Of a stretch of DNA of 37,356 nucleotides, positions 20,638 through 29,763 are shown piece by piece. Below the pieces are notes generated by a model. It was not told the origin of the DNA, made no database searches, and worked only from the letters and a program-made list of their open reading frames with translations. The stretch is from Candidatus Bipolaricaulota bacterium (lineage in GTDB: Bacteria; Bipolaricaulota; Bipolaricaulia; RBG-16-55-9; DRXL01). Numbering within the stretch: position 1 is the stretch's first letter; every line of letters starts with the position of its first letter. The stretch is from assembly GCA_030550495.1 (NCBI GenBank), contig JAUQPG010000012.1, positions 1 to 37,356 on the forward strand, read 5' to 3'. Made by a program: the position numbers and the translations under genes.

Positions 20638-21264
20638 TCACACAGTGTGAATCAATCGGTCGCAGATCATCGCACCGAGATGCGCCAGCATCTCCAGATG
20701 ATGATAATGCCCTGCGGACGCGTCGAATAAGACTTGCGCGCTCGCGGGAAACTCGTCGCCCCCAGACCAGTAGACGACCGCCACTGGAATTCTTGGGAGC
20801 GCCCAAAACCGAAACGAAGCATCTCCAAGATCGAGGGGTTCACCGCTGAGCTTCTGCGCTGCTTGTCGAAAGCCCTCTATATTGTTCTTAAAATGGCGCG
20901 CCAAGAGATTCCCTGAATAGCTCTGAAACGCGCGCTCATAAAAAGCCCCATTGGGCAGCTCCCTAAGAGAGACCCACTGATGAGCTAAGGGCGTGCCGTC
21001 GGCGAGAACTAAATACTGTAAGAGCGCCGCCTGCACAGGATTGGGGCACTTCTGCCCCTCTGGGTCGAGAACTTCGAGTTCCGGCCAGGTGATCGTGTAG
21101 GGGAGCCCGAAGAAGCGCAACTGAAACTGCCCTTGGCCCTCCTCAATCTCATAGTAGATAGCCCCAGAGTTATCACCAACGATGCGCGGGTCCCGCGAGC
21201 GCAGCTCTTCGCGCGCCTGCGCGATCTGGGGCTCTAAGCTCTTCTCCCACGCTGGGTTACGCAT
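20638..21264 (-). CDS. DUF3786-like protein
   Basis: 208 aa; start overlaps the cooS stop by 8 nt; RDPRIVGDNSGAIYYEIEEGQGQFQLRFFGLPYTITWPELEV...QAALLQYLVLADGTPLAHQWVSLRELPNGAFYERAFQ resembles the DUF3786 family by recollection. Confidence 0.65.
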   Translation of the reverse strand: MRNPAWEKSLEPQIAQAREELRSRDPRIVGDNSGAIYYEIEEGQGQFQLRFFGLPYTITWPELEVLDPEGQKCPNPVQAALLQYLVLADGTPLAHQWVSLRELPNGAFYERAFQSYSGNLLARHFKNNIEGFRQAAQKLSGEPLDLGDASFRFWALPRIPVAVVYWSGGDEFPASAQVLFDASAGHYHHLEMLAHLGAMICDRLIHTV

Positions 21265-23164
21265 ACACGGGCGTATACATCGGCTCTTTGAGCTTCAGCT
21301 CGGCGCGCTTCTTGTCCAGATGCGCTAGGATCGCTTGCGCTGCTTTATGGGGATCCGGCTCAAAGAGGAACTTCCCGCCCACGAGTCTTTCTAAATCTTC
21401 CGTCAGGAGCTTGTGCATCCTGGGGCTGCCCAGCGTGGGGAAGGGCGTGTTGAAGTGCACCAGCACCCCCGACGCCACAAAATAGAACCCGATAGCAACG
21501 GCTTTCTCGCTCATCCATTCGGGAGCAGACCCCGCGACGGGCAGCTTCGAAAAATCTTCGCCCAGGCCGCCCTCGCTCACGATCTCCGCAAGTGTTATCA
21601 AGATTCGAGAGTTATCGACGCACGCGCCCACGTGCAGCACTGGCGGGATGCCCACGGCCTCGCAGATCTCTCTCAGCCCCGGCCCGGCATACTCGAACGC
21701 CGCTTCGGGCTTCAAGAACCCATACTTGGCATCGGCAATCGCCGAGCATCCCGAAGTGACGATGAGCACATCGTTCTTTAAGAGTTCTTTCGTCAGCTCG
21801 ATGTGCCCCCAGTCGTGCGGGGTGTTGGGGTTGTTGCAGCCGACAATCCCAACAGCACCGCGCAGCCGCCCGTCAATGATCGCGTCGTTGAGGGGTCTAT
21901 ACGTAGCGCGATAGCGCCCGCCCAAGAATCGAAAGACAGACTCGGACGTGAAGCCTGCGATCAGGTCCATAGATTCGTTGGGGATCTGCACCCGACGAGG
22001 ATCTCGGTTGGGGAAGTTCTCAATCGCTCGACGGATGATCTCCTTGGCGATTTGCAAGGCGTGCTCCTCTCGAAATTCGATGAACTCAGTATTGGGGAAC
22101 TTCGCTTTAGGAGAGGTCGCGATCAGCTTCGTATGGAAGCACTGGGCGAGGCTGCTGAGCGCGGGCATGATGCACTGCACGTCCACGATCATCGCGTCTA
22201 CGGCTCCTGTGGCTAACGCTAATTCTTGCTGCAAGAAGTTCCCAGCGATGGGGATGCCGTGGCGCATCAAAATCTCGTTTGCCGTGCAGCAGATGCCCGC
22301 GAGATTGATCCCTTTGGCACCCTTCTGGCGCGCAAGCTGCTGCAGTTCGGGGTCGCGGCTCGCGGCGACGAGCATCTCTGATAAGATGGGCTCGTGGCCG
22401 TGCACGACTACGTTCACTTCGTCTTTCTTGAGCACTCCTAAATTGACGCGGGCGCGCAAGGGTGTCGGCGTGCCGAAGAGAATGTCTTGTAACTCTGTCG
22501 AGATCATCGAGCCGCCCCAGCCGTCAGCCAGAGACGTCCGCAGCCCGTGCAGAATGATATTATAATAATCAGTGTCTACCCCCATCGTCGTGCGGTGCAT
22601 CATCTCCACGACTTCGCGGTCTATCCCACGGGGCATGATGCCCAGTTTTCTCCAAAGCTCTTGGCGGGCCTTGGGCGCACGATGCGTGAACGTCAGTTCG
22701 CCCTCTTGCTGGCCGAACTCCGCTAATATCTTTTCGGCTAACGACTTGGCGATCTCGGCGTCGCTTTTGGTGTCCGGGCCGATCCCAAACTCGGCGGCGA
22801 CTTTTCTGAGCTTAACGGGGTCTTTAATACGATAGCCGCCCTTGCCCTCAGCGGCCATTAAGAGAGTATGGGCGACGTCACGTCCATGGTCGGAGTGAGC
22901 AGCCGCTCCCCCTGCGATCATCCGTCCCAGATGGCGAGCCGTGAACGTATCGGCGTCGGCGCCGCAGACGCCGCGCTGCGGCCCTCTGCCAAACGGATCA
23001 ATCCGACACGGCCCCATATTGCAGATTCTGCAGCACAAGCCTAACTGTCCGAAGCCGCACTGAGGCTGCTGTGCCTCCCAGCGGTCCCACGCCGTCTCCA
23101 GACGCTCTTGTTTTGTGCGCTGGAGCATCTCTTGCGTTGCTCGGTCTACGCTGCGCTCTTTCAT
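21257..23164 (-). CDS. cooS: anaerobic carbon monoxide dehydrogenase catalytic subunit
   Basis: Likely start MKERSVDRATQEMLQRTKQERLET at 23164; CGFGQLGLCCRICNMGPCRIDPFGRGPQRGVCGADADT, NLAGICCTANEILMRHG, GIVGCNNPNT, SGCSAIADAKYG, HVGACVDNSRIL. Confidence 0.97.
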   Translation of the reverse strand: MKERSVDRATQEMLQRTKQERLETAWDRWEAQQPQCGFGQLGLCCRICNMGPCRIDPFGRGPQRGVCGADADTFTARHLGRMIAGGAAAHSDHGRDVAHTLLMAAEGKGGYRIKDPVKLRKVAAEFGIGPDTKSDAEIAKSLAEKILAEFGQQEGELTFTHRAPKARQELWRKLGIMPRGIDREVVEMMHRTTMGVDTDYYNIILHGLRTSLADGWGGSMISTELQDILFGTPTPLRARVNLGVLKKDEVNVVVHGHEPILSEMLVAASRDPELQQLARQKGAKGINLAGICCTANEILMRHGIPIAGNFLQQELALATGAVDAMIVDVQCIMPALSSLAQCFHTKLIATSPKAKFPNTEFIEFREEHALQIAKEIIRRAIENFPNRDPRRVQIPNESMDLIAGFTSESVFRFLGGRYRATYRPLNDAIIDGRLRGAVGIVGCNNPNTPHDWGHIELTKELLKNDVLIVTSGCSAIADAKYGFLKPEAAFEYAGPGLREICEAVGIPPVLHVGACVDNSRILITLAEIVSEGGLGEDFSKLPVAGSAPEWMSEKAVAIGFYFVASGVLVHFNTPFPTLGSPRMHKLLTEDLERLVGGKFLFEPDPHKAAQAILAHLDKKRAELKLKEPMYTPVYA

Positions 23165-23197
23165 AGCTCCTCCTTCAAATTCTATGGTTCTTTGTCG

Positions 23198-23227
23198 TTG
23201 GAGTGATCCTTTCGTTAAGGGTATAAT
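23198..23227 (+). promoter_or_regulatory. Candidate promoter for the toxin-antitoxin pair (-10 TATAAT, weak -35 TTGGAG)
   Basis: TATAAT at 23222-23227, 18-nt spacer from TTGGAG 23198-23203, 19 nt before the ATG at 23247. Confidence 0.4.
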
Positions 23228-23246
23228 CAATTGGGTGAGTTTCGAT

Positions 23247-23480
23247 ATGACCCAGAGAGTCGAAGCCATTTACGAAGACGGCGTGCTCAAGCCGCTGCAG
23301 CCGGTGCAGTTGCCGGAGCACCAACGGGTGCTTTTGGCAATCCGCCCCCTTCCCCAGCTCAGCCCTGACGAGATTCTCGAGCTGGCACAACAAGTCTATG
23401 CAGGGCTTTCGGAAGAAGAGATTGCCGAGATTGAAGCCATTGCTCTGGATCGCAGCAATTTCATGAAGCCCGCGGAGTGA
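23247..23480 (+). CDS. DUF104/AF2212-like antitoxin
   Basis: 77 aa from ATG 23247: MTQRVEAIYEDGVLKPLQPVQLPEHQRVLLAIRP, the characteristic antitoxin N-terminal motif; directly followed by a PIN-domain gene. The ORF track start at 23115 is too far upstream. Confidence 0.85.
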   Translation: MTQRVEAIYEDGVLKPLQPVQLPEHQRVLLAIRPLPQLSPDEILELAQQVYAGLSEEEIAEIEAIALDRSNFMKPAE

Positions 23481-23483
23481 GTG

Positions 23484-23903
23484 ATGACGACAATCGCTCC
23501 GGCCCTTCTCGACACCGATACGCTCTCGGAGATCATGCGGGGCCAACATGCTGGCTTGGTGCAAAAATCTCGACAGTATTTGCACGTGCACCATTACTTT
23601 AGCTTCTCGATCATCACGCGCTATGAGATCCTGCGAGGCTTGAAAGCCAAACAGGCAACAGCAAGATTGACAGCTTTCGAGCAATTTTGCCAGGTGAACC
23701 GAGTTTTGCCTCTGACAGATCCGATCATCGTGCGTGCCGCCGAGATCTACGCCGATTTGAAGCGCCAAGGGCAGCTGATCAGTGATGCGGATATTTTGAT
23801 TGCCGCGACAGCTATGACTCACAGATTGGTGCTGGTCACCAACAACGTAGCCCATTTTCAGCGCATCGCGGGTTTGCAAACCCTTAGCTGGAAAAGCCCC
23901 TAG
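23484..23903 (+). CDS. vapC: PIN-domain (VapC-like) toxin
   Basis: LLDTDTLSEIMRG (first Asp), ITRYEILRGLKAKQA (Glu), ISDADILIAATAMTHRLVLVTNNVAHFQRIAGL (Asp, TNN.xHF). Confidence 0.9.
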   Translation: MTTIAPALLDTDTLSEIMRGQHAGLVQKSRQYLHVHHYFSFSIITRYEILRGLKAKQATARLTAFEQFCQVNRVLPLTDPIIVRAAEIYADLKRQGQLISDADILIAATAMTHRLVLVTNNVAHFQRIAGLQTLSWKSP

Positions 23904-23919
23904 CCTCATTGTCCACATC

Positions 23920-24723
23920 TCAGCTCCTCTTTCGATATGCCTTCAAGTAGTCGTCGCTGTAGATCTCTTTATTGAGAATCAGCTCAGCTGTTGCCACGGC
24001 GTTCATCAGTTCTGTGTCGCAGACGTTGCAGATCGCTGTGTCGCACCCTGCGGCCATCGCCATGACTAAGAACGTCCGATTGATGAGCGAGCGCTCTTTA
24101 GCTTTGGAGCAGATATTGCTCAGCCCAATTGAGATGTGCGGCGGCGGGTCGGAGATCATCGCGAACTGTCTGATCGCTTCCAGGACGTTCTTCGCTTGCT
24201 CTTGCATGAACTTCAAGGGCATCACGATGGGATCGAGATAGATTCTGTCAGGGGTCAACCCAGCTTCACTGGCGACGGCGAAGATCTTTGCGCCAAGCTC
24301 GACTCTTCTATCTACATCTTGGGGGCTGCCGCGCTCGTCCATCACCACACCTATCAGCCCGGCGTTGTACTGCACTGCGAGCTCAACCAAGGGGACAAGC
24401 TTGCTGTCTTCGGCTGTGGTGCTGTTGATGATCACGGGCCGCCCGCCCCCGAATTCTTTGTACGCTTCCAAGCCCGCCTTCATGAGATCGAGCTTATTGT
24501 AGTCAACGGAGATTGGGGTTGGGACGGCCTCACAGACAGTTTGTATTAACCAACGAAAGTCGTCGGCGCTCTTGGAGACCGCGCCTAAATTCACGTCCAG
24601 ATAGTCTGCCCCGGCTTCGGTCTGCCTTCTCGCCCACTCTTGGATCGGGGCTTTATTACGTTCCCTGATCGCCGCGGCGATGTCTTTGAAAGAACCGTTG
24701 ATGCGCTCCCCTATCAGAATCAT
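23920..24723 (-). CDS. acsE: 5-methyltetrahydrofolate:corrinoid/iron-sulfur protein methyltransferase
   Basis: 267 aa; MILIGERINGSFKDIAAAIRERN, GADYLDVNLGA, ISVDYNKLDLMKAGLE, IINSTTAED, HISIGLSNICSKAKERSLINRTFL. Confidence 0.95.
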   Translation of the reverse strand: MILIGERINGSFKDIAAAIRERNKAPIQEWARRQTEAGADYLDVNLGAVSKSADDFRWLIQTVCEAVPTPISVDYNKLDLMKAGLEAYKEFGGGRPVIINSTTAEDSKLVPLVELAVQYNAGLIGVVMDERGSPQDVDRRVELGAKIFAVASEAGLTPDRIYLDPIVMPLKFMQEQAKNVLEAIRQFAMISDPPPHISIGLSNICSKAKERSLINRTFLVMAMAAGCDTAICNVCDTELMNAVATAELILNKEIYSDDYLKAYRKRS

Positions 24724-25700
24724 GTGAGACCATCTCCCATTAACTGTTTAATCGCTTGGCGTACACTGGCGACGGCCTGGGGATGGCGCAGGACCAAAAT
24801 ATCTGCGCCCGCTAAGAGATAGACATAAGCCGTTGTCGCCTCCCATAAGGGGCCACGCTCCCTTTGCGCGCCCCATTCAGGTAATTCTTGCTCGCTCGCT
24901 TTGGCTTCTTTCACACCCCAGACTTCGATGCCGATATCGCAGATCATGGGCTGCGAGAGCATCTTATCCCCACGAAGTGCAGCGAGCCGTGCGCGTTCCA
25001 TCACTGAGTAGACATACTCCAGCCCATAGCCCAGGGCGGCACTTGTGGGGTAGATCACGATATCCTCGGGCTTGAAGCCCATATCGGTAGCGAGAATATT
25101 CACTTGCTTGGCGATATTCACGTCGCACGGCGACTCAGCGATCACTTTGTGCTTGTACGCTGTGCAGAGCGCGACTAAAGTTTTATAGTTATCTTCGGTG
25201 ATCGTGCCTAGCAGACAGTTCTCGCCCGAGGCAGCTTCAGCAACAGCAGGAAAGATCTCGTTGTCTTTGTCGTCGTTGCCCGTGCCCCAAATAATTAATG
25301 GCACGCCGACAGACTCCAAGACGTGCTTGACGGCTTGCGCCGCTTCTTGGGGGCCGCGATTCTGCCGCACGGGATCGCAGCCAGCAAGCCTCAGACAGAT
25401 GAGATCTGCGCCATACTGCTCGACGCACTTTTTGGCCCACAGCCCCGGATCGTGCCAGACGTCGCGAAAGTGCTCGGCGAGCACCTCGGGCCAGTCTTGA
25501 GGAGCGACATCCCACACTTCCATAGCTATTGCCGGGGGATAGGGCATCTTGCCCTCAAAGTGATGGAACGGCAGCGCTGTTGCGCCGCCCACAGTGACTT
25601 TCTTCGTGCGGGTGCCGCCCTCGTCCTTGGTTGCGCCCAACGTCACGGTGTTGATCGCGTTTGTCCAAGTCTTCTTGACATCAGGAATAGCGAGGGGCAT
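24720..25700 (-). CDS. acsD: corrinoid/iron-sulfur protein small subunit
   Basis: 326 aa; GGATALPFHHFEGKMPYPPAIAMEVWD, PQDWPEVLAEHF, DLICLRLAGCDP, YPTSAALGYGLEYVYSVMERARLAAL; ATGA overlap with acsE. Confidence 0.95.
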   Translation of the reverse strand: MPLAIPDVKKTWTNAINTVTLGATKDEGGTRTKKVTVGGATALPFHHFEGKMPYPPAIAMEVWDVAPQDWPEVLAEHFRDVWHDPGLWAKKCVEQYGADLICLRLAGCDPVRQNRGPQEAAQAVKHVLESVGVPLIIWGTGNDDKDNEIFPAVAEAASGENCLLGTITEDNYKTLVALCTAYKHKVIAESPCDVNIAKQVNILATDMGFKPEDIVIYPTSAALGYGLEYVYSVMERARLAALRGDKMLSQPMICDIGIEVWGVKEAKASEQELPEWGAQRERGPLWEATTAYVYLLAGADILVLRHPQAVASVRQAIKQLMGDGLT

Positions 25701-25701
25701 C

Positions 25702-26487
25702 TTACGATCCTCCTCCGTTCCGCAAAATCTTCTCTAGGATCTCATGCACGGCAAGCTTGGCTGGAGAAGTCGAGGGCAGCTCGCTGAGGGGTTTGCCCTC
25801 TAAGCTCAAACTCCAGAGCGTCTCGTCTGTCGGTATCTCGCCGATGAGCGCAAGCCCTGCCTGGGCAAGCTTCTCCCGAAAAGATTCTGTCCCCAGCCGA
25901 GCTCGCATGCTCTCGCTCACGTTGTTGAGAGCCAAAAATCTCTTGCGGATGCACAGCTGCAGCTCATCAGCCAATCTGTTAATGCGAGCCGCAGCTTGCA
26001 ACGCGATGGGGTTGGCATCGCTGATGACTAATAAGACATCCACGTCTTGGGTTGTGCGTCGTGACAAGTGCTCCAATCCCGCTTCGTTGTCCAAGACAAC
26101 GTATTTATAGTTCTTGCTCAGCAGATCTATATAGCGTCTCAAGACGTGATTGACAGCGCAGTAGCAGAACGGGCCTTCGCCCCGGCCCATCGCCAACAGA
26201 TCAATGCCGTTGCTTTCGACAAGACACTGCTGGAGCCCGTACTCTAAATACTGATCTTTCGTGACCCCCGGCGGGAGGTCTTTAATTTTCTTTAGGGTCT
26301 CCTCGCGCAGGTCGCCAATAGTCCGCTCGACGTGCAGCCCTAAGACTTGATGGAAATTCGTATTGGGGTCGGCGTCAATCGCCAGCACCGGCCCGTCGCG
26401 ACGCTCAACGAGCGCGCGCACGATCAGCCCTGCTACCGTTGTCTTTCCGACGCCGCCCTTGCCGGCAACCGCTATCGTGAATGCCAT
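25702..26487 (-). CDS. cooC: CooC/AcsF-type nickel-insertion ATPase
   Basis: 261 aa; deviant Walker A AGKGGVGKTTVAGL, AIDADPNTNF, GPFCYCAVNHVLR (CXC), VLDNEAGLEHLSRRTTQDVD. Confidence 0.92.
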   Translation of the reverse strand: MAFTIAVAGKGGVGKTTVAGLIVRALVERRDGPVLAIDADPNTNFHQVLGLHVERTIGDLREETLKKIKDLPPGVTKDQYLEYGLQQCLVESNGIDLLAMGRGEGPFCYCAVNHVLRRYIDLLSKNYKYVVLDNEAGLEHLSRRTTQDVDVLLVISDANPIALQAAARINRLADELQLCIRKRFLALNNVSESMRARLGTESFREKLAQAGLALIGEIPTDETLWSLSLEGKPLSELPSTSPAKLAVHEILEKILRNGGGS

Positions 26488-28403
26488 AGTGCTTCCTTCA
26501 CCCGCAAGCGCTCCTGCACCGATGGGAAGCGCTCTAACTCTGTGTGGGGCAAGAACTTCGCCGCGAGAAATTCCTCGTAGTAGTGCGGGAAGCTGATGAG
26601 ATCATAATACGTCGCGCTTTGGGCGATCTCTTCACACTTCTCCCAGGCCTCCCGCGACAATAGTGCCATCTTCGCCCCGATGATAGACGTGTTCCCCACA
26701 AAGCGAATCTTCTCTAACGGCAGATCGGGGATCAGCCCAATCATAATCGCTTTCTCGCGGTCGAGATAGTTCCCAAAGCCTCCAGCGAGAAAGACTCTCT
26801 CTATGTCAGCGACGTCAAGGTTGAGCGATTTCATCAAGATCAATGCTCCGGCGTAGATCGCCGCTTTAGCTCGCAAGAGATTCTCGATATCCGCTTGGGT
26901 GATCACGATATCTTTCTCTGTGGCAGAGCGCTGCGCTGGGACGACGACGAACTCTAACATCCCGTCGCGCTCGCGGATGCGCGGGCTCGCTTCGGGGATG
27001 AGCCTCCCAGAGCGATCTATAAACCCAGCTTCTAAAAGCCCCGCGACTAAGTCTATCAATCCAGAGCCGCAGATCCCCTTGGGCTTGACGTTGCCTACTG
27101 TCTTATAGAGCACATTTCCGTCGGGAGAGATTTGAACTCTCTCAATGGCGCCACGGCTCGCTTTCATGCCGCACTTGACGCCAGAGCCCTCAAACGCCGG
27201 CCCTGCCGAGGCCGAGCACGTCACCATCCAACTGAAGCCGTCCTCGCGGCGCCCGATGACGATCTCCCCGTTGGTGCCCACGTCTATTAACATTACGGTC
27301 TTGTCAGACTCATAGAGTCCGGTCGCTAAAATGCCCGCGGTGACGTCACCGCCGACCCAGCCGCCGATCGCCGGGACGCAATAGAGCAGCCCCCTGGGAT
27401 TGATCTGAATCCCGACCTCGGCAGCACGCACCGGCGGGGGCGCCGTCGAGCACGACACATACGGATCGCGCCGGATCGAGCTCGGATCAAGCCCAAGCAA
27501 TAAGTGCATCATCGTGGTGTTGCCCGCGCAGACGACCGCCGAGCAGTCGTGCAACGCAATGTTATTGCGCGAGACCAGCGCTGTGATTAAATTGTTGATA
27601 TCGTTAACGATGGTCTTCTGGAGCTGTTCCAATCCGCCGCGCTCGGCGTAGATGATCCTTCGGGTGACTTCTTCGCCGTAGGCCCGCTGGGAGTTGTACA
27701 TGGCTTCGGCGTCTACGGTGCGCCCGGTGTTCAAGTCTACAAGATGGGCAACGACGGTTGAGGTGCCGACGTCTACGGCGATCCCGTAATTACGAGAAGA
27801 AGTATCGCCGCCTTCAAGCTGTAAGATCTCGACGGTGCCGCCGCGCAGCCCCAACGTCGCTGTCACCTTCCAATGGTTTTGACGCAAGAGCTTGGGCTGC
27901 GCTCGCAAGATCTTCAATCCCATCTGCATGATCGGATAGTCTCTATGCCGCCGGATCTCCCGATAGAGCCGTTGTTGGTCAGCTACGTTATCGTGCAGGG
28001 AGGGCGGGGGCAGCTCCAGATAGAGCTTCTGCACGAGGGGTTCGTGTCTGAAGGAGACCCTCTCTTCTTGGTAGAGGGCGCGGAAGCGCTGTGCGTCTAT
28101 GTCTATTAAGATCTGGCCTTCTTCGGCGCGGGTCTCAGGAGGGACTTCGACTTCGACGTCGCCCAAGACTTTGGTTTGACAGGCGAGCACATAGCCTCTC
28201 TGGATCTCATCGCGATTTAAGAGAGTCGTCGGCGCGGCTTCGATATTGCCGTTCTTGACGATGACGCGACAGCGCCCGCAGATGCCGTCGCCACCGCAGA
28301 TGCTCGCGAGTTCGACGCCAGCGGCCTTCGCCGCGGCTTGGATGGTGACGCCGCGCTCGACCTCGACGCTCACCTCATCGGGATGAAATCTCACTCTGGG
28401 CAT
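26472..28403 (-). CDS. RACo-like reductive activator of the corrinoid/iron-sulfur protein (2Fe-2S + ASKHA/DUF4445)
   Basis: 643 aa; N-terminal CGGDGICGRCRVIVKNG...CQTKV [2Fe-2S]; YGIAVDVGTSTVVAHLVDLNTG; VMLIDVGTNGEIVIG; FLAGGFGNYLDREKAIMIGLIPDLP. Confidence 0.93.
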   Translation of the reverse strand: MPRVRFHPDEVSVEVERGVTIQAAAKAAGVELASICGGDGICGRCRVIVKNGNIEAAPTTLLNRDEIQRGYVLACQTKVLGDVEVEVPPETRAEEGQILIDIDAQRFRALYQEERVSFRHEPLVQKLYLELPPPSLHDNVADQQRLYREIRRHRDYPIMQMGLKILRAQPKLLRQNHWKVTATLGLRGGTVEILQLEGGDTSSRNYGIAVDVGTSTVVAHLVDLNTGRTVDAEAMYNSQRAYGEEVTRRIIYAERGGLEQLQKTIVNDINNLITALVSRNNIALHDCSAVVCAGNTTMMHLLLGLDPSSIRRDPYVSCSTAPPPVRAAEVGIQINPRGLLYCVPAIGGWVGGDVTAGILATGLYESDKTVMLIDVGTNGEIVIGRREDGFSWMVTCSASAGPAFEGSGVKCGMKASRGAIERVQISPDGNVLYKTVGNVKPKGICGSGLIDLVAGLLEAGFIDRSGRLIPEASPRIRERDGMLEFVVVPAQRSATEKDIVITQADIENLLRAKAAIYAGALILMKSLNLDVADIERVFLAGGFGNYLDREKAIMIGLIPDLPLEKIRFVGNTSIIGAKMALLSREAWEKCEEIAQSATYYDLISFPHYYEEFLAAKFLPHTELERFPSVQERLRVKEALWHSR

Positions 28404-28406
28404 CGC

Positions 28407-29750
28407 TCACGCTTTCCATTCGTTCTTTAAGTACGCGGGGATCCCCGCAGCTTCCTCTGGGCCAACTAAGACCTCCCAGCCCCCTAGGTCTTCAATCTCG
28501 CCTTTGAGCACCGCCACTAAGCCTGGAATGACTAACTTCTTGTGCGCCACCAGGTCCATCACCCCATAGCTCTTCACAGCTTTGACAATGGCTTCCGCGG
28601 TGAGCTTGTCATCGGCGTAAGCATTGAGCACGCCCAGACCGCCTGTGTCCACGACGGCAATGTACGCTGGCACCCGGCTGTTTTCCACTTCGCCCTCAAC
28701 AGTGAAGTACGTGAGCGCGAAGTTCGTGGTGACGAGCACGGGTGACTGCGGGGTCGGCTCGCCAACTTTATAGAGCTTGGCTTCGACGGCGTTGGGCACC
28801 TGCGGATCAGTGAAGATATTCTGTCTCACTGTGAGAATGGGCAGGAGCTGCCAGCGCTCCGCCCCGTCCAGGATGATAAGGCCTGCGTACTTGCACACAA
28901 ACGTCACAGCATATGCTGTCTCTAAGAACGGGTCGCTCTCTGGTATGGAGACCATCACGGGATAGCCCACGGCTCGGAAATTCTTCTCCAGCGCGAGCCG
29001 GCGCAGCTGCGTCAATTTTGCTAAGCCGTCGGCAAGCCCTGAAATTTCGGGCTGGAGCACGAGGTCTTCAACGCCGAGCGATTTGATCTGTTGTGTCAGA
29101 TCGGCAAGCCCTTCGAGCGTCGCTGCGCGCACCGCGAGCGGGCACTTGAATTCTTTGGCTAGCGCCGCGAGTTCTGTAAAATTCTCTTTAGTCGCGGCGC
29201 ACAGCAGTGGCCGGCGCTCGGCGCAGACCTCAAGAGCTGCCTTGAGCGCCTGCGGTTCCGTGCTAGACAAGACAAGCGCCAACGGCGACTTTTCCGCAGC
29301 AACCTTGACGACTTGCGCAAATCTATTGACATCGCTAGTCGTCTGCTCGACAGCAATAGCGTTGACCCCGATGAGCTGCCCTACCCGCACAAACTGCAAT
29401 TGATTGATCTTCTCGACGCGCTGAGTCAGCTCACCCTCAGGGAGATCGTCTCGGACACGGATAGCGATCACCGTGGGGTGATGGAACTTCTCTTCGTGTC
29501 TGAACAAGACGGTCTCACCGCCGAGCTTGAGAGCCCGGTCTCCTGCACCGATAGTGACAGTCCGCATCGGCGGGGCCTGAGCTTCAGAGAGCGCCGCCTT
29601 CGCTTCAGCTGAGACGTGGGGGCATTGCTCCAGCCCGACTTTCTTGGCCGCGACTTGCATGGCAAACGCCATGCACGTTGGGAAATTACAATCCCCACAG
29701 TTAGTCTTGGGCAGATGCTTATAAATCTCTATGCCTGTCAGTTTCGCCAT
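28407..29750 (-). CDS. acsC: corrinoid/iron-sulfur protein large subunit
   Basis: Likely start MAKLTGIEIYKHLPKTNCGDCNFPTCMAFAMQVAAKKVGLEQCPH at 29750 (447 aa); the four-Cys N-terminal cluster motif is typical. Confidence 0.95.
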   Translation of the reverse strand: MAKLTGIEIYKHLPKTNCGDCNFPTCMAFAMQVAAKKVGLEQCPHVSAEAKAALSEAQAPPMRTVTIGAGDRALKLGGETVLFRHEEKFHHPTVIAIRVRDDLPEGELTQRVEKINQLQFVRVGQLIGVNAIAVEQTTSDVNRFAQVVKVAAEKSPLALVLSSTEPQALKAALEVCAERRPLLCAATKENFTELAALAKEFKCPLAVRAATLEGLADLTQQIKSLGVEDLVLQPEISGLADGLAKLTQLRRLALEKNFRAVGYPVMVSIPESDPFLETAYAVTFVCKYAGLIILDGAERWQLLPILTVRQNIFTDPQVPNAVEAKLYKVGEPTPQSPVLVTTNFALTYFTVEGEVENSRVPAYIAVVDTGGLGVLNAYADDKLTAEAIVKAVKSYGVMDLVAHKKLVIPGLVAVLKGEIEDLGGWEVLVGPEEAAGIPAYLKNEWKA

Positions 29751-29763
29751 AGCGATCAGCTCC

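Noticed and set aside
23175-23918. 247-aa minus-strand ORF opposite the toxin-antitoxin pair
   Set aside because: The plus-strand frames carry the antitoxin and PIN motifs; the minus ORF is a shadow with no family resemblance.
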